From NCBI GenBank assembly GCA_958433005.1, contig CAUAWV010000011.1, positions 1 through 56,352 on the forward strand: a stretch of 56,352 nt of DNA, in the 5' to 3' direction. The first letter of the stretch is position 1, and every line of letters begins with the position of its first letter. This document shows, in pieces, positions 33,301 through 41,480 of this stretch. The notes under the pieces are model-generated. The model ran no database searches. It had not been told where the DNA came from and saw nothing but the letters and a program-made list of their open reading frames with translations. The stretch comes from an uncultured Collinsella sp. (GTDB lineage: Bacteria > Actinomycetota > Coriobacteriia > Coriobacteriales > Coriobacteriaceae). Made by a program: the position numbers and the translations under genes.

Positions 33301-35149
33301 GGTCTTTACCGAGGATTCGCTTGCGCATCTGGTGAAGCCCGAGCGCCCCATCCGCGTCGTTGACCAGTGGATGTACCACAGCCGCCTGTACGCCGTCGCC
33401 CGTTTTGTGACGATGCGCAACGACCTGGACCTGATCCAGCTCAATTCCTTCGGCTGCGGTCTCGATGCCCTGACTACCGACCAGGTGCAGGAGATCCTTG
33501 AGGCCAGCGGCAAGATCTACACCGTGCTCAAGATTGACGAGGTGTCCAACCTGGGCGCCGCGCGCATCCGCATCCGCTCGCTCATGGCCGCGCTCAAGGA
33601 CCAGGAGGCCGAGCGCTTGGCCGAGGCCACGGCCGCGGGCGAGGTCTTTGAGCAGGGTGACGCCGCGCCGGTGGCGCCCTCCACGGATGCCCCCGCGTTC
33701 GCGAGCCGCAAGTACACGTTTGAGGCGCAGCGTGAGAGTGCTTCGACCGCGTGGCCCAAGGTGCCCTTTACCGAGCAGATGCGCGACGAGGGCTACACCA
33801 TCCTGTGCCCGCAGATGGCGCCGATCCACTTCGACCTGGTCAAAGAGGTGTTCCGCGGTGCTGGCTATAACCTGGAGCTGCTGCCCTCGACCGATCACGA
33901 TGCCGTCGAGGCCGGCCTGCGCTACGTGAACAATGACATTTGCTACCCGTCGATCCTGGTAACGGGCCAGATTATGGAGGCCATCGAGAGCGGCAGGTAC
34001 GATCTGTCCAAGACGGCCGTGGTTATCAGCCAGACCGGCGGCGGCTGCCGTGCCACCAACTACATCGCGCTCATCCGCAAGGCCCTGCGCGAGAGCGGCC
34101 ACCCCGAGATCCCGGTGATCTCGCTTTCGGCCGTGGCGCTCGGCGAGGACAACCCTGGCTTTAAGATTACGCCGGCGCTGCTCAAGCAAGCAGTCTACGC
34201 GGTGCTCTTTGGTGACGTGATGATGCAGATGCTCTATCGTTGCCGCCCGTACGAGGCTACGCCCGGTGCCGCCAACGCGCTCTACGAGGAGTACATGGCG
34301 CGCGCCCGCAAGCTGGCGCCTAAGTTCAACCGCCACAACTACACCAAGCTGTGCCGCGAGGCCATCCGCGCATTCGATACTATGCCGCTCGTGGGCGAGG
34401 GTACCAAGCCGCGCGTGGGCGTGGTTGGCGAGATCTTGGTCAAGTTCCACCCCACAGCCAACAACCACGTGGTCGATGTTATCGAGCGTGAGGGCTGCGA
34501 GGCCGTGGTACCGGGCCTGCTCGACTTCTTCCTGTACTCCATGAGCAACGCCGAGCTGCAGAAGGACGAGCTGGGAAGCTCTGCCACCACGCGCGCTGGC
34601 ATGCAGGCGCTTATTAAGCTTGTGGACTGGATGCGTACGCCGGTGGAGGAGATGCTCGAAAAGTCCCGCCGCTTTGAGGCGCCCGAGCGCATCGGCACAA
34701 TGGCCGACAAGGCCCGCACGGTGCTTTCGGTGTGCAACAACATGGGCGAGGGCTGGTTGCTCACGGCCGAGATGCTCGACCTGATTGACCACGGCGCGCC
34801 CAACATCATCTGCACGCAGCCCTTCGCGTGCCTGCCCAACCACGTGGTGGGTAAGGCCGTGATCAAGGAGCTGCGCCGTCAGCACCCCGAGAGCAACATT
34901 GTCGCGGTGGACTACGACCCCGGTGCATCCGAGGTCAACCAGCTCAACCGTATTAAGCTCATGATCAGCGTGGCCAAGGAAAACATGCGCGCCGGTAAGG
35001 GCTTTAAGCTTGAGAAGGTGGCGCCGCTCGCGATGGACGAGGTCACCGGCCAGATGCGCGCCCACGATGGCTGCGTGAGCTGCGGCTCGGCCAGCGAGGA
35101 GGCCGTTGCATCGGTCGCCAAGCGTCTGGGACGCGGCATTAAGAAGTAG
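30368..35149 (+). CDS. Giant 2-hydroxyacyl-CoA dehydratase activator/dehydratase-like fusion
   Basis: A 1593-residue fusion. Residues 1-75 are an Ala/Glu/Lys-rich amphipathic helix and a proline-alanine linker not normally part of the family. Two BadF/BadG-type ATPase domains follow: GIDVGSTTVK near 88 and GIDAGSTTMK near 403, each with later glycine motifs (NGTCAGGTGAF near 201, NEACSSGCGSF near 522) where family cysteines bind a bridging 4Fe-4S cluster. CGRCSNNCQLT lies near 685. The rest is DUF2229 and an HgdB-like C-terminal part with NNDICYPS near 1188 and a final CVSCGS. Known activators use ATP to drive an electron into a dehydratase or reductase. Client and substrate are unknown. Confidence 0.88.
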   Translation: MSKLVEGIKDRVVAAAREAAPAVVDAAQKAATAAAEKVAEAVADAKNTAGETSIASEPVIAAEPVAAAQAPEGAIFNPDNAHGNLHLGIDVGSTTVKLAVLNDDNQIVYAKYQRHHTDVRACARDLFEGAATVLPTAQMTCAITGSGGLLLSQWLDLEFVQEVIASKRAVETLIPATDVAIELGGEDAKIIYFDNGIEQRMNGTCAGGTGAFIDQMATLLHTDASGLNKLAANATTIYPIASRCGVFAKTDVQPLLNEGARPEDVAASIFQAVVTQTISGLACGRPIRGNVAFLGGPLQYLSELRHRFYLTLNLDEEHRIVPQNAHLFVASGAAMAHESNKLSTFPQLIEAIDSLGDTQGAEVERLDPLFATDEDFAEFKGRHDQEVVPKGKLDGYTGRVFIGIDAGSTTMKAALVGEDGQLLHTWYGNNNGDILGTAKVIMADFYNHIPAGCTIGHVTTTGYGEALLIEALKADSGEIETVAHLRGAKAFLPGVEFILDIGGQDMKCLRVKDGVIEHIMLNEACSSGCGSFIESFAVSMNMDVRAFADAAIHAKAPVDLGSRCTVFMNSRVKQAQKEGATVGDIAAGLSYSVIKNALFKVIKLRDPKEIGSQVIVQGGTFMSDATLRAFEQLTGVHAVRPDIAGCMGAYGAALLARDRAGADGTSAILSAEDIAHLAVTQKHVRCGRCSNNCQLTVNDFGGGRRFITGNRCEKGAGHKKQKTEAPNLFKKKNELLFNREVLSPDEAPRGTVGIPRALNMYENYPFWHAFFTRLGFSVQLSDQSSKKTYQAGIESMPSESVCYPAKMSHGHVMNLIDRDVDFIWMPCVRWERKEDPTAGNCYNCPIVMSYPTALALNIDEIREQNIEFLYPFVPYHDKTELKRRLYQVLAVDRVADAEAGRGRVRGPKITRSEVDAAVNAAFEADARFHEDIQTMGEEALKWVEDHGGHGIVLAGRPYHNDPEINHALPELISSFGFAVFTEDSLAHLVKPERPIRVVDQWMYHSRLYAVARFVTMRNDLDLIQLNSFGCGLDALTTDQVQEILEASGKIYTVLKIDEVSNLGAARIRIRSLMAALKDQEAERLAEATAAGEVFEQGDAAPVAPSTDAPAFASRKYTFEAQRESASTAWPKVPFTEQMRDEGYTILCPQMAPIHFDLVKEVFRGAGYNLELLPSTDHDAVEAGLRYVNNDICYPSILVTGQIMEAIESGRYDLSKTAVVISQTGGGCRATNYIALIRKALRESGHPEIPVISLSAVALGEDNPGFKITPALLKQAVYAVLFGDVMMQMLYRCRPYEATPGAANALYEEYMARARKLAPKFNRHNYTKLCREAIRAFDTMPLVGEGTKPRVGVVGEILVKFHPTANNHVVDVIEREGCEAVVPGLLDFFLYSMSNAELQKDELGSSATTRAGMQALIKLVDWMRTPVEEMLEKSRRFEAPERIGTMADKARTVLSVCNNMGEGWLLTAEMLDLIDHGAPNIICTQPFACLPNHVVGKAVIKELRRQHPESNIVAVDYDPGASEVNQLNRIKLMISVAKENMRAGKGFKLEKVAPLAMDEVTGQMRAHDGCVSCGSASEEAVASVAKRLGRGIKK

Positions 35150-35177
35150 CTTGCCTGCTATGGGCTAGATATGAGAC

Positions 35178-35216
35178 AAACGGGTGGTGGCTGTACCGGC
35201 TACCACCCGTTTTTGC
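35178..35216 (+). terminator. Terminator of the giant activator gene
   Basis: AAACGGGTGGT pairs with ACCACCCGTTT in a stem of 13-14 bp with one mismatch, followed by TTTTT. Confidence 0.9.
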
Positions 35217-35266
35217 TGGACATATGTTGCGTAAATGGCCTTGCCGACGCCTTTCGTGGACTCGGA

Positions 35267-35395
35267 TTTCGGAAGTGCGGGGAAAACTCCGAACCTTCGA
35301 GCACACTGCTCTTTTGAACTCTTGTGACCTGCGGTTTTGTTGCTAAAAAAGTCGGTCTGGTCGGCAGAACTCGATTTTTCACCGCACTTCCGAAA
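35267..35395. repeat. 129-bp imperfect palindromic element
   Basis: Arms at 35267-35286 and 35375-35395 (TTTCGGAAGTGCGGGGAAAA against its complement, one mismatch) bound an AT-rich centre. No gene is seen in it. Confidence 0.65.
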
Positions 35396-35628
35396 ACTGC
35401 GATCTTGCAGTACGAAAAACGGCCTCCATAACTCTGGGTTTATTGATAAGTGTAGCCGTTCGCCGTATATCATTGTCCGTTTATGGAATCTATCTCCAAC
35501 GAGTTGTAGTCATATGGTTTGATGTTGGAAACATATGATTACCGGCAGGCCGTAGGTGACGTTCCCCCTGATATCGGAGGTTCCGGGTATGTTTCGTGCT
35601 CCGTTAAACAACTATCGGTTGGGCTAAC

Positions 35629-36078
35629 ATGGATCGCCGTGTTATTTCGATAACCCTTGCAGTGGTTTGCCTAGCTGTGCTCCTGGGCGCTATAGGGCAG
35701 TTCGCTATAAGTCGAGAAACATCCTATATGCAGGAATGTGCTTCCGAAGGCTTTGCCATTGACGGTTACTATCGGGATGACGAAACAAGTCGGGAAACCC
35801 TGGCTTTTCTTGAGGAGGACAACTGTCGATGGCAGCTGGTCGACCAAGACGGAATCTGCACAGACGGGCAGTTTAAGCGTACGGATGATCCCAATATCCT
35901 GGTATTAAAGAAGGAAAACGGCGAAGAATTCGGCACGGTTCACGTTGCGTATATATCGCGCCGACGCAATCAGGGGCAGATTTACCTAATTAGAAATACT
36001 AAGGTGACCCGATTTTATCTTGTGAGCACCGATCCGGCGTTTACGGTGGAGTCTGGCGATGTCGATGCGGACGCCTGA
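35629..36078 (+). CDS. Hypothetical membrane-anchored protein
   Basis: A 149-residue protein of unknown function. Residues 5-27 form a hydrophobic segment (VISITLAVVCLAVLLGAIGQFAI), a signal anchor or uncleaved signal. The remaining 120 residues are soluble, acidic, rich in beta-type sequence, with two Cys (C68 and C78 region) that could pair outside the cell. The pattern DNCRWQLVDQDGICTDGQFKRTDDPNILVLKKENG looks like a small beta-barrel lipocalin-like or META-like module, but I cannot assign it. The ribosome-binding site is weak. It has its own terminator. Confidence 0.6.
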   Translation: MDRRVISITLAVVCLAVLLGAIGQFAISRETSYMQECASEGFAIDGYYRDDETSRETLAFLEEDNCRWQLVDQDGICTDGQFKRTDDPNILVLKKENGEEFGTVHVAYISRRRNQGQIYLIRNTKVTRFYLVSTDPAFTVESGDVDADA

Positions 36079-36098
36079 TTCACGGCAATAAAACAGCG

Positions 36099-36135
36099 AG
36101 CGGGGCGCGGCCATGGACCGCGCCCCGCTATTTTC
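36099..36135. terminator. Bidirectional terminator
   Basis: A perfect 12-bp stem (AGCGGGGCGCGG and complement) with a 7-nt loop, ATTTTC on one side and TTTTATTG-like sequence on the other. It serves the convergent genes at 35629 and 36204. Confidence 0.85.
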
Positions 36136-36203
36136 TCGTGGCCCGCGTCACGTCTGCGCCATGTCGTGACTCGCGGCTGCGCGCATCCATCCCACGTCAC
36201 GTA

Positions 36204-37349
36204 TTACTGCACATCAAACTCCACGCGATCGAGCTCGGGCACATTGAGGTCGATGAGCTTGCGGGCTACACGGCGGTCGTGTGCCCCAAGCGCCTCGCTT
36301 GTCGTCACATGGGCGACAACCTCGCGCTCGACAAGGCCCTCCTCCTCGTCTTCGGTGGCCGAGGTCTCGACGGCAACGGTGTAATCCTTAAAGCCCGGCA
36401 GCACCGCGGCAAGCTCGCGCGTGGTTTCGGTGACGCCGTAACCGTCCTGCACGCCGGCCTGCGCCGAGCCAATAGACCCCGTCGTCATAACGATGCAGGG
36501 GATGGCAAAGACTACCGTGCCCACAATGATGCGGCGGCGCACTTTGCGCGACAGCTCGTTGACCTCGGCATTTTCCTCGGCGGTTACAATGCCGTCGCCG
36601 TTGAGGTCGCGCTTGAGTGGCACGCGCAAAAGAAGCAGCACGGCTTCGGCCGCCAGCGCGATAAAGACCACGTTGATGCCAAACTCGTAGAGCGCCGAGA
36701 GGAAGAGCGACCCGTTTGCGATGGCGATGCCGTAGCCCGCCGCGCACAGGGGCGGCATGAGCGCGGTTGCCACGGCCACGCCCGCGATAAGCGTCGCGGG
36801 TTCCTGGTCGCGCGAGTTGCCCAGGCCACCCGCAAAGCCGCCCGCGAGCGCGACGGCAAGGTCCCACACGGTGGGCGTCGAGTTGTCGATGATAGCGGCC
36901 GTGGTGGTGCCAAGGGGCGAGAGCTTAAAATACAGCGTGGACGTGACCAGGCAAAAGACCATCTGAAGAGCCAAGCCTGCGACGGCCTCGACGGTAATCT
37001 CGCGGTCGAGCGTGGCGATGCCGTATGCCATGGCAAGGACCGAGCCCATGAGCGGGCAGATGAGCATGGCGCCCACGATGGCAATGTCCGAATCGATATC
37101 GAGGCCGATGCTCGCGATGAGCATGGCGATGATGAGGATGCATAGGTGGGAGCCAGTCAGACGCGCCCCGTTTACAAAACGCTTGCGGATCACGTGGTAG
37201 GGCGCGCGCCCCTCGCGAATGTTGAACGCGCGCTTGAGGAAGCTATGTGCCTGTTCAGCCGCTTCGCTGTGGGCGGGGCGGATGCCATGGCGCCGATGAT
37301 GGCGCTCGCGCAGCCGCTTGATCTGTTGTTTATCGAGTTCCATGTTCAC
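36204..37349 (-). CDS. DUF389 membrane protein with an EF-hand loop
   Basis: A 381-residue membrane protein of the DUF389 family, recognised by AIVGAMLICPLMGSVLAMAYGI near residues 90-111 and ATALMPPLCAAGYGIA near 194-209, with about six helices. A loop between helices contains DLNGDGIVTAEE at 248-259, a complete calcium EF-hand loop (Asp1, Asn3, Asp5, Ile8-equivalent, Glu12). The C-terminal 100 residues are soluble. The N-terminus is rich in Arg and His. Function of DUF389 proteins is unknown. It is a single gene. Confidence 0.85.
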   Translation of the reverse strand: MNMELDKQQIKRLRERHHRRHGIRPAHSEAAEQAHSFLKRAFNIREGRAPYHVIRKRFVNGARLTGSHLCILIIAMLIASIGLDIDSDIAIVGAMLICPLMGSVLAMAYGIATLDREITVEAVAGLALQMVFCLVTSTLYFKLSPLGTTTAAIIDNSTPTVWDLAVALAGGFAGGLGNSRDQEPATLIAGVAVATALMPPLCAAGYGIAIANGSLFLSALYEFGINVVFIALAAEAVLLLLRVPLKRDLNGDGIVTAEENAEVNELSRKVRRRIIVGTVVFAIPCIVMTTGSIGSAQAGVQDGYGVTETTRELAAVLPGFKDYTVAVETSATEDEEEGLVEREVVAHVTTSEALGAHDRRVARKLIDLNVPELDRVEFDVQ

Positions 37350-37495
37350 CTCGTATTGCCGCAGGAACGCGGGTGTGTTCGCAGCATGTACTCTACACCG
37401 TGACAGGCGGCGCGGTCATCTTGGTGTGGAACTTGGACGAGTGGGTAAATGAGGACGCGCCAAATGCGGTTGCGGCCGAGGGCTTCGGCAGATAC

Positions 37496-37531
37496 AAAAG
37501 CGCGGGATCGGATTGACTCCGACCCCGCGCT
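37496..37531 (-). terminator. Terminator of OPT transporter gene
   Basis: AGCGCGGG and TCGGA pair with TCCGA and CCCGCGCT around a 5-nt loop, with TTTT on the minus-strand side. Confidence 0.88.
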
Positions 37532-37556
37532 CTGTGTTGATGCGTTGTTGTTCGGC

Positions 37557-39260
37557 CTAGCCCAACAGGCTCAAGCCGACGGAGATGAACGCCAGGATAA
37601 CGCCGACGATGGACTCGCCGCCCAGCAGACCGCTGGCGACGACCAGGCCCTGCTCCTGGAAGGCGGCGTCCTTGGCAGCCTTCTCCTCGTCCGAAAGACC
37701 GGCAGTGGCATCGCGGTGGGCGGACCACTTGTCATAGGCGAGCTTGACGCAGGAGCCCAAGAAGGCCGTGAGCGACATGTAGAACGGCAGGTACACGCCC
37801 AGGCCGATCATCATGGCCGGAATGCCGAGCCAGTACATAACGATGCCGGCGATAAAGCCGCCAACGAACCACGGCACGCTCGGGATGCCCGAGACCATGG
37901 TGGCGACGACGCTTGCCTGCGCGGCAACGAAGCTCTTGTCGGGGCCAAAGGCATCCGAGCCATAGGCGGTAACGAGCGCGACCATGACGGCGGCGGCGAC
38001 CAGAGCACCCACGATGCCACCGATGGCCTGGCCGATCCACTGCGCACGCGGGTTGGTGCCCAGCACGGCGCCGGCCTTAAAGTCGTTCATGACATCGCCT
38101 GCAAGACCGCACGCCACGGCCACGATGCCGGCGATAAAGAACAGCTTGACCTGTGCGAGCTGCGCGAATGCCGCCACGATGAGCATGACGATGAGACCAA
38201 AGATCTCCATGGGGTCAATGCCGGTTTGGCCACAGCTCTGCGCGCTCATGATGGTGGTGACAAAGGTGAACAGCGTGACGATGACGGCCGGAACGGGGCC
38301 AAGGTCGAGCACGATGGCGATGATCACGGCGATGGCGGCAGCGCCCAAGCCGATGATACCGGCGTCGAGCTTAAGGGAGCCCGAGATAAGCGACTGCTCG
38401 TCGGTGTCGGTGGAGCTGTCGGCGGCGAGGCCGCGGACGATACCGGCGACCTGCGGCAGGATGTCCTTGAGGACGACGGCGACACCAAAGCCCATCATGA
38501 GGCCCATACCCAGGGACTTAACAATGCCCTGTGCGGTCATAACGTCAAACAGACCGGCAGTAGTGCCGCCGACAATGATGCCAAAATTGCCCAGCAGGGC
38601 GCCGGCAAACCAGAAGGCGACCGGGGCGAAGCCCACGAGGAAGCCGACGGAGAGCAGCATGGGCGAGTTGTAGATGGCAAAGGTCACGCCGGGGATATTG
38701 AGCGTGCACAGCATGCTGGGCACCACGCCCAGGGCGTCGCGAAGCACGCTGTAGATGCCTGCGATGGCCATGGAGCCAAAGAGCTGCTTGCCGGTCTTGC
38801 CGCCGGCCTCGGTGGCGCGCAGGGTCTGAGCTGCGGCGTTGCCGGTGGGGAACTCCAGCGCGGCGTCCACGATAAAGTGACGATGGATGAGCGCGGTGGC
38901 CAGCAGGCCCAGGATAGTGCCGGCGAGTGCCACGATAAACATGTCGAGCCAGCTGATCTGGTCGGCATAGCCCAGCATCCAGGCGCCCGGGATGGTAAAC
39001 GCCAGACCGCCGGCGACCATGGCGCCTGCGGACATGATGGTGTGGGTGACGTTTGCCTCGTTGAGGCTAGCGTTGCCCATGAGCTTAAGGAAGAACAGCG
39101 AGATGACGGCAGCGAAGACGATCGGCCAGGGGAGTGCGCCCATCTTGAGGGCAGTGTAGGCCGAGCTTGCCGTGATGATCACGCAGCCAAGGACGCCGAT
39201 GACGACTCCGCGCAGCGTGAGTTGCCCGCGCATCGAAGCGCGGTTCGAGGGATTGCTCAT
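37557..39260 (-). CDS. OPT-family oligopeptide transporter
   Basis: A proton-coupled oligopeptide or metal-chelate importer, 567 residues, about 14-16 helices. Family features include TLRGVVIGVLGCVIITASSAYTALKMGALPWPIVFAAVI at the N-terminus, FPTGNAAAQTLRATE in the first half, and TNPRAQWIGQAIGG in the second half. The start ATG at 39260 has AAAGGAG upstream; an open frame runs to 39368 without a site. It is a single gene with its own terminator. Substrate (peptides against siderophore-type chelates) cannot be decided. Confidence 0.9.
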   Translation of the reverse strand: MSNPSNRASMRGQLTLRGVVIGVLGCVIITASSAYTALKMGALPWPIVFAAVISLFFLKLMGNASLNEANVTHTIMSAGAMVAGGLAFTIPGAWMLGYADQISWLDMFIVALAGTILGLLATALIHRHFIVDAALEFPTGNAAAQTLRATEAGGKTGKQLFGSMAIAGIYSVLRDALGVVPSMLCTLNIPGVTFAIYNSPMLLSVGFLVGFAPVAFWFAGALLGNFGIIVGGTTAGLFDVMTAQGIVKSLGMGLMMGFGVAVVLKDILPQVAGIVRGLAADSSTDTDEQSLISGSLKLDAGIIGLGAAAIAVIIAIVLDLGPVPAVIVTLFTFVTTIMSAQSCGQTGIDPMEIFGLIVMLIVAAFAQLAQVKLFFIAGIVAVACGLAGDVMNDFKAGAVLGTNPRAQWIGQAIGGIVGALVAAAVMVALVTAYGSDAFGPDKSFVAAQASVVATMVSGIPSVPWFVGGFIAGIVMYWLGIPAMMIGLGVYLPFYMSLTAFLGSCVKLAYDKWSAHRDATAGLSDEEKAAKDAAFQEQGLVVASGLLGGESIVGVILAFISVGLSLLG

Positions 39261-39451
39261 ATAAAACTCCTTTGCGTATATCCGCTTCCCCGGGAGCGCC
39301 GTTACGGATACGGCGCGGGAAGTCGGGTTACCAAGGGCCGCCGCGTGAGCTCGCGCGCGGCCGCGCATCAGTATAACCGCAAGCCAGTCATTTTGGGACG
39401 GCTGGTTTAGGTAGGCGATATACTGCTGGACAGACGAAAGGAGCGCCGACG

Positions 39452-40303
39452 ATGCTTAATGGGTGCGCATATATATTGACGGTCGACGTGGGCAACACGT
39501 TCATTCGCTTTGGCCTGTTTGCCGAGGATTCGGCCGCGGCACAGGAATGCCCGCTTGCGACGTGCGAGATCACGACGCCGTCGAGCATTACGGCCGACGA
39601 AGCGCGTATGCGTCTCGCTCAAGTCATGGCCGCGCTGGCGGCCGATGCGGGCATGCCCGGCGCGCTCGTTCCCGCAGCTGCAGTCCTGAGTTGCGTGGTG
39701 CCGGCGCTCGAGCGTCCGTGGAAGGCGGCACTTTTTCGCACCTGCACGGGGCGCGTGCTCACCGTGGGGCCGGGCCTCAAGACCGGCATGCCCGTCCGCT
39801 ACGACGACCCGGCCGAGATCGGCCCCGACCGCATTGCCGACGCCGTGGCGGCCCGTGCCGTCTACGGCTCTCCGTGCATCGTGATCGACTTGGGTACCAC
39901 GACCAATATCGAGGTCATCGACGCGCGCGGCACCTTTGTCGGCGGCGTCATCGCGCCGGGTCTGGCGCTTGGCGCCCGCTCGCTTTCGGCTGCTGCGGCA
40001 CGCCTGCCGCAGGTCGAGCCCTCGGCACCCACACATGTAATCGGCCGCAACACGCGCGAGGCCATGCGTTCGGGCGTGGTTCTGGGCGAGGTGGCACGCA
40101 TCGACGGCATGCTCGACATGGTGCTTGCCGAGATGCGCGCGACCAAGGCCGCGGGGGAGGGCAATGTACCCATCGTCATTACCGGCGACGATGCCGAGGC
40201 ACTTGCGGCGCTGGTCGGCCATAGCCTGACGGTCGATGACGCGCTGACGCTGCGGGGTCTCGCCGAGCTCTACCGCATCAATCAAAAGCCTCGTCGCGCA
40301 TAA
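39452..40303 (+). CDS. coaX: Type III pantothenate kinase
   Basis: Phosphorylates pantothenate, the first step of CoA synthesis. The 283-residue ASKHA-fold protein has the phosphate-1 motif TVDVGNTFIRFG near residues 10-21, GPDRIADAVAA, the second phosphate motif VIDLGTTTNIEV and the GGVIAPGLALGARSL segment. It is the acetyl-CoA-insensitive type III enzyme. GAAAGGAG precedes the ATG. Confidence 0.94.
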   Translation: MLNGCAYILTVDVGNTFIRFGLFAEDSAAAQECPLATCEITTPSSITADEARMRLAQVMAALAADAGMPGALVPAAAVLSCVVPALERPWKAALFRTCTGRVLTVGPGLKTGMPVRYDDPAEIGPDRIADAVAARAVYGSPCIVIDLGTTTNIEVIDARGTFVGGVIAPGLALGARSLSAAAARLPQVEPSAPTHVIGRNTREAMRSGVVLGEVARIDGMLDMVLAEMRATKAAGEGNVPIVITGDDAEALAALVGHSLTVDDALTLRGLAELYRINQKPRRA

Positions 40304-40390
40304 AGCCGAGGACATCGGTGGGAGAGGAAACAGCCCCACCTTTCACCTGCTACAATGGGTCAAATTATTGCGATTACGGAGGTGTCTGCC

Positions 40391-40915
40391 ATGTCGGACG
40401 ATCTTCATCAAACTTCGTCAGGCAAGCGCCTGGACGTCATTAGCTGGGACGAGTTCTTTATGAGCGTGGCCATCGCCGCGCAGCGCCGCAGTAAGGACCC
40501 CAACACGCAGGTGGGCGCGTGCATCGCCAGCACCAACCACCGCATCCTTTCGGTGGGCTACAACGGTACGCCCTCGGCGCTCAACGACGACTTTTTCCCG
40601 TGGGGCACGAGCGACGACCCGTTGCAGGACAAGCACAACTACGTGGTGCATGCCGAGGCAAACGCCGTGCTCAACTACCGTGGCTCGCTCAAAGATCTTG
40701 AGGGTTCCACGGTCTACGTCACGCTGTTCCCGTGCCACGACTGCGCCAAGATTTTGGCGCAGGTGGGCGTGGGCGAGGTTGTCTACCTGGACAACAAGTA
40801 CGCCGACACCGATGACGGACGCATCAGCCGCCGCATCCTCGACTCCTGTGGCATCAGCTACCGCCAGGTTATCGTCGATGTCCAGATTGGTACCGGGGGA
40901 CAGGCTCAGCAATAG
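40391..40915 (+). CDS. Deoxycytidylate deaminase (ComEB-like)
   Basis: Converts dCMP to dUMP for thymidylate synthesis. The 174-residue protein has the zinc and proton-shuttle motif HAEANAVLN and the second zinc motif PCHDCAK. NTQVGACI and VGYNGTP upstream are the dCMP-deaminase-specific sequences. ATG at 40391 follows GGAGGTG; an ATG at 40355 would add 12 residues without a site. Confidence 0.93.
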   Translation: MSDDLHQTSSGKRLDVISWDEFFMSVAIAAQRRSKDPNTQVGACIASTNHRILSVGYNGTPSALNDDFFPWGTSDDPLQDKHNYVVHAEANAVLNYRGSLKDLEGSTVYVTLFPCHDCAKILAQVGVGEVVYLDNKYADTDDGRISRRILDSCGISYRQVIVDVQIGTGGQAQQ

Positions 40916-41092
40916 CAACGACGTGCGTCGGTACTGCTCGGCAACAAAAACAGCTAAAAGAGCCCCGTCCCAAATTGACTGCTCGTGAAAGTCGTGTCCG
41001 CACGCATGGCTGGCGCCTAAGCGGGTACATGGCTGTAGTAACATAGCCCCTGTCCGCGGGCGTGCCCGCGTTATTGTGAGAAAGGAGCCCCT

Positions 41093-41371
41093 GTGGCTGT
41101 TAACGAAGAGCTGCTTAAGAAGGTTCTTGAAGAGATTCGCCCCAACCTGCAGGCCGACGGCGGCGATATGGAGTATGTGGGCGTTGACGACGAGGGCGTC
41201 GTCAAACTGGAGCTGCAGGGCGCTTGCGCCGGCTGCCCCATGAGCTCGCTGACCCTGTCCATGGGTATTGAGCGCATCCTGAAGGAGCATGTGCCCGGCG
41301 TTACCCGTGTCGAGCAGGTCAATGCCTCCGGCGAGACCGACGACCTGTACGACGAGTACGCGCCGTTCTAA
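41093..41371 (+). CDS. NifU C-terminal domain iron-sulfur scaffold
   Basis: A 92-residue NifU-like protein. The Fe-S ligands are in GACAGCPMSS (CxxC). It is only the Nfu domain without IscU-like or other parts. It starts with GTG after AAAGGAG. It probably carries or delivers an Fe-S cluster to clients such as the radical SAM and dehydratase-activator proteins. That link is inference. Confidence 0.92.
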   Translation: MAVNEELLKKVLEEIRPNLQADGGDMEYVGVDDEGVVKLELQGACAGCPMSSLTLSMGIERILKEHVPGVTRVEQVNASGETDDLYDEYAPF

Positions 41372-41480
41372 GATGCGAAAGCTGCGGACGGCATACTCCG
41401 CATAGACGTTACGCCCAAATATGCGGCTGCGAGCGTAAGGCCCGCGGCCGCATTTGTATGTAGGGAGTAGGAGGGTCGAC

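Larger units (their letters stand above)
35150..35628. other. Gap with terminator and palindromic element
   Basis: The gap of 479 bases holds a terminator (35178-35216) and an imperfect palindrome (35267-35395). The remaining 35396-35628 is AT-rich with no ORF I can support; it probably contains the promoter of the next gene. Confidence 0.7.

Noticed and set aside
30353..35065. A 1570-codon open frame antisense to the giant activator gene
   Set aside because: It is the mirror frame of a strongly GC3-biased gene. The plus-strand protein has clear domains and a ribosome-binding site, and the minus-strand product is low-complexity without motifs.
35165..35473. A 102-codon minus-strand frame in the gap after the activator gene
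   Set aside because: It lies over a terminator and a palindromic repeat (35267-35395). The composition follows the repeat, not a protein family.
37393..37556. Possible small protein or gene remnant after the OPT gene
   Set aside because: The frame has no start with a ribosome-binding site and contains the OPT terminator.
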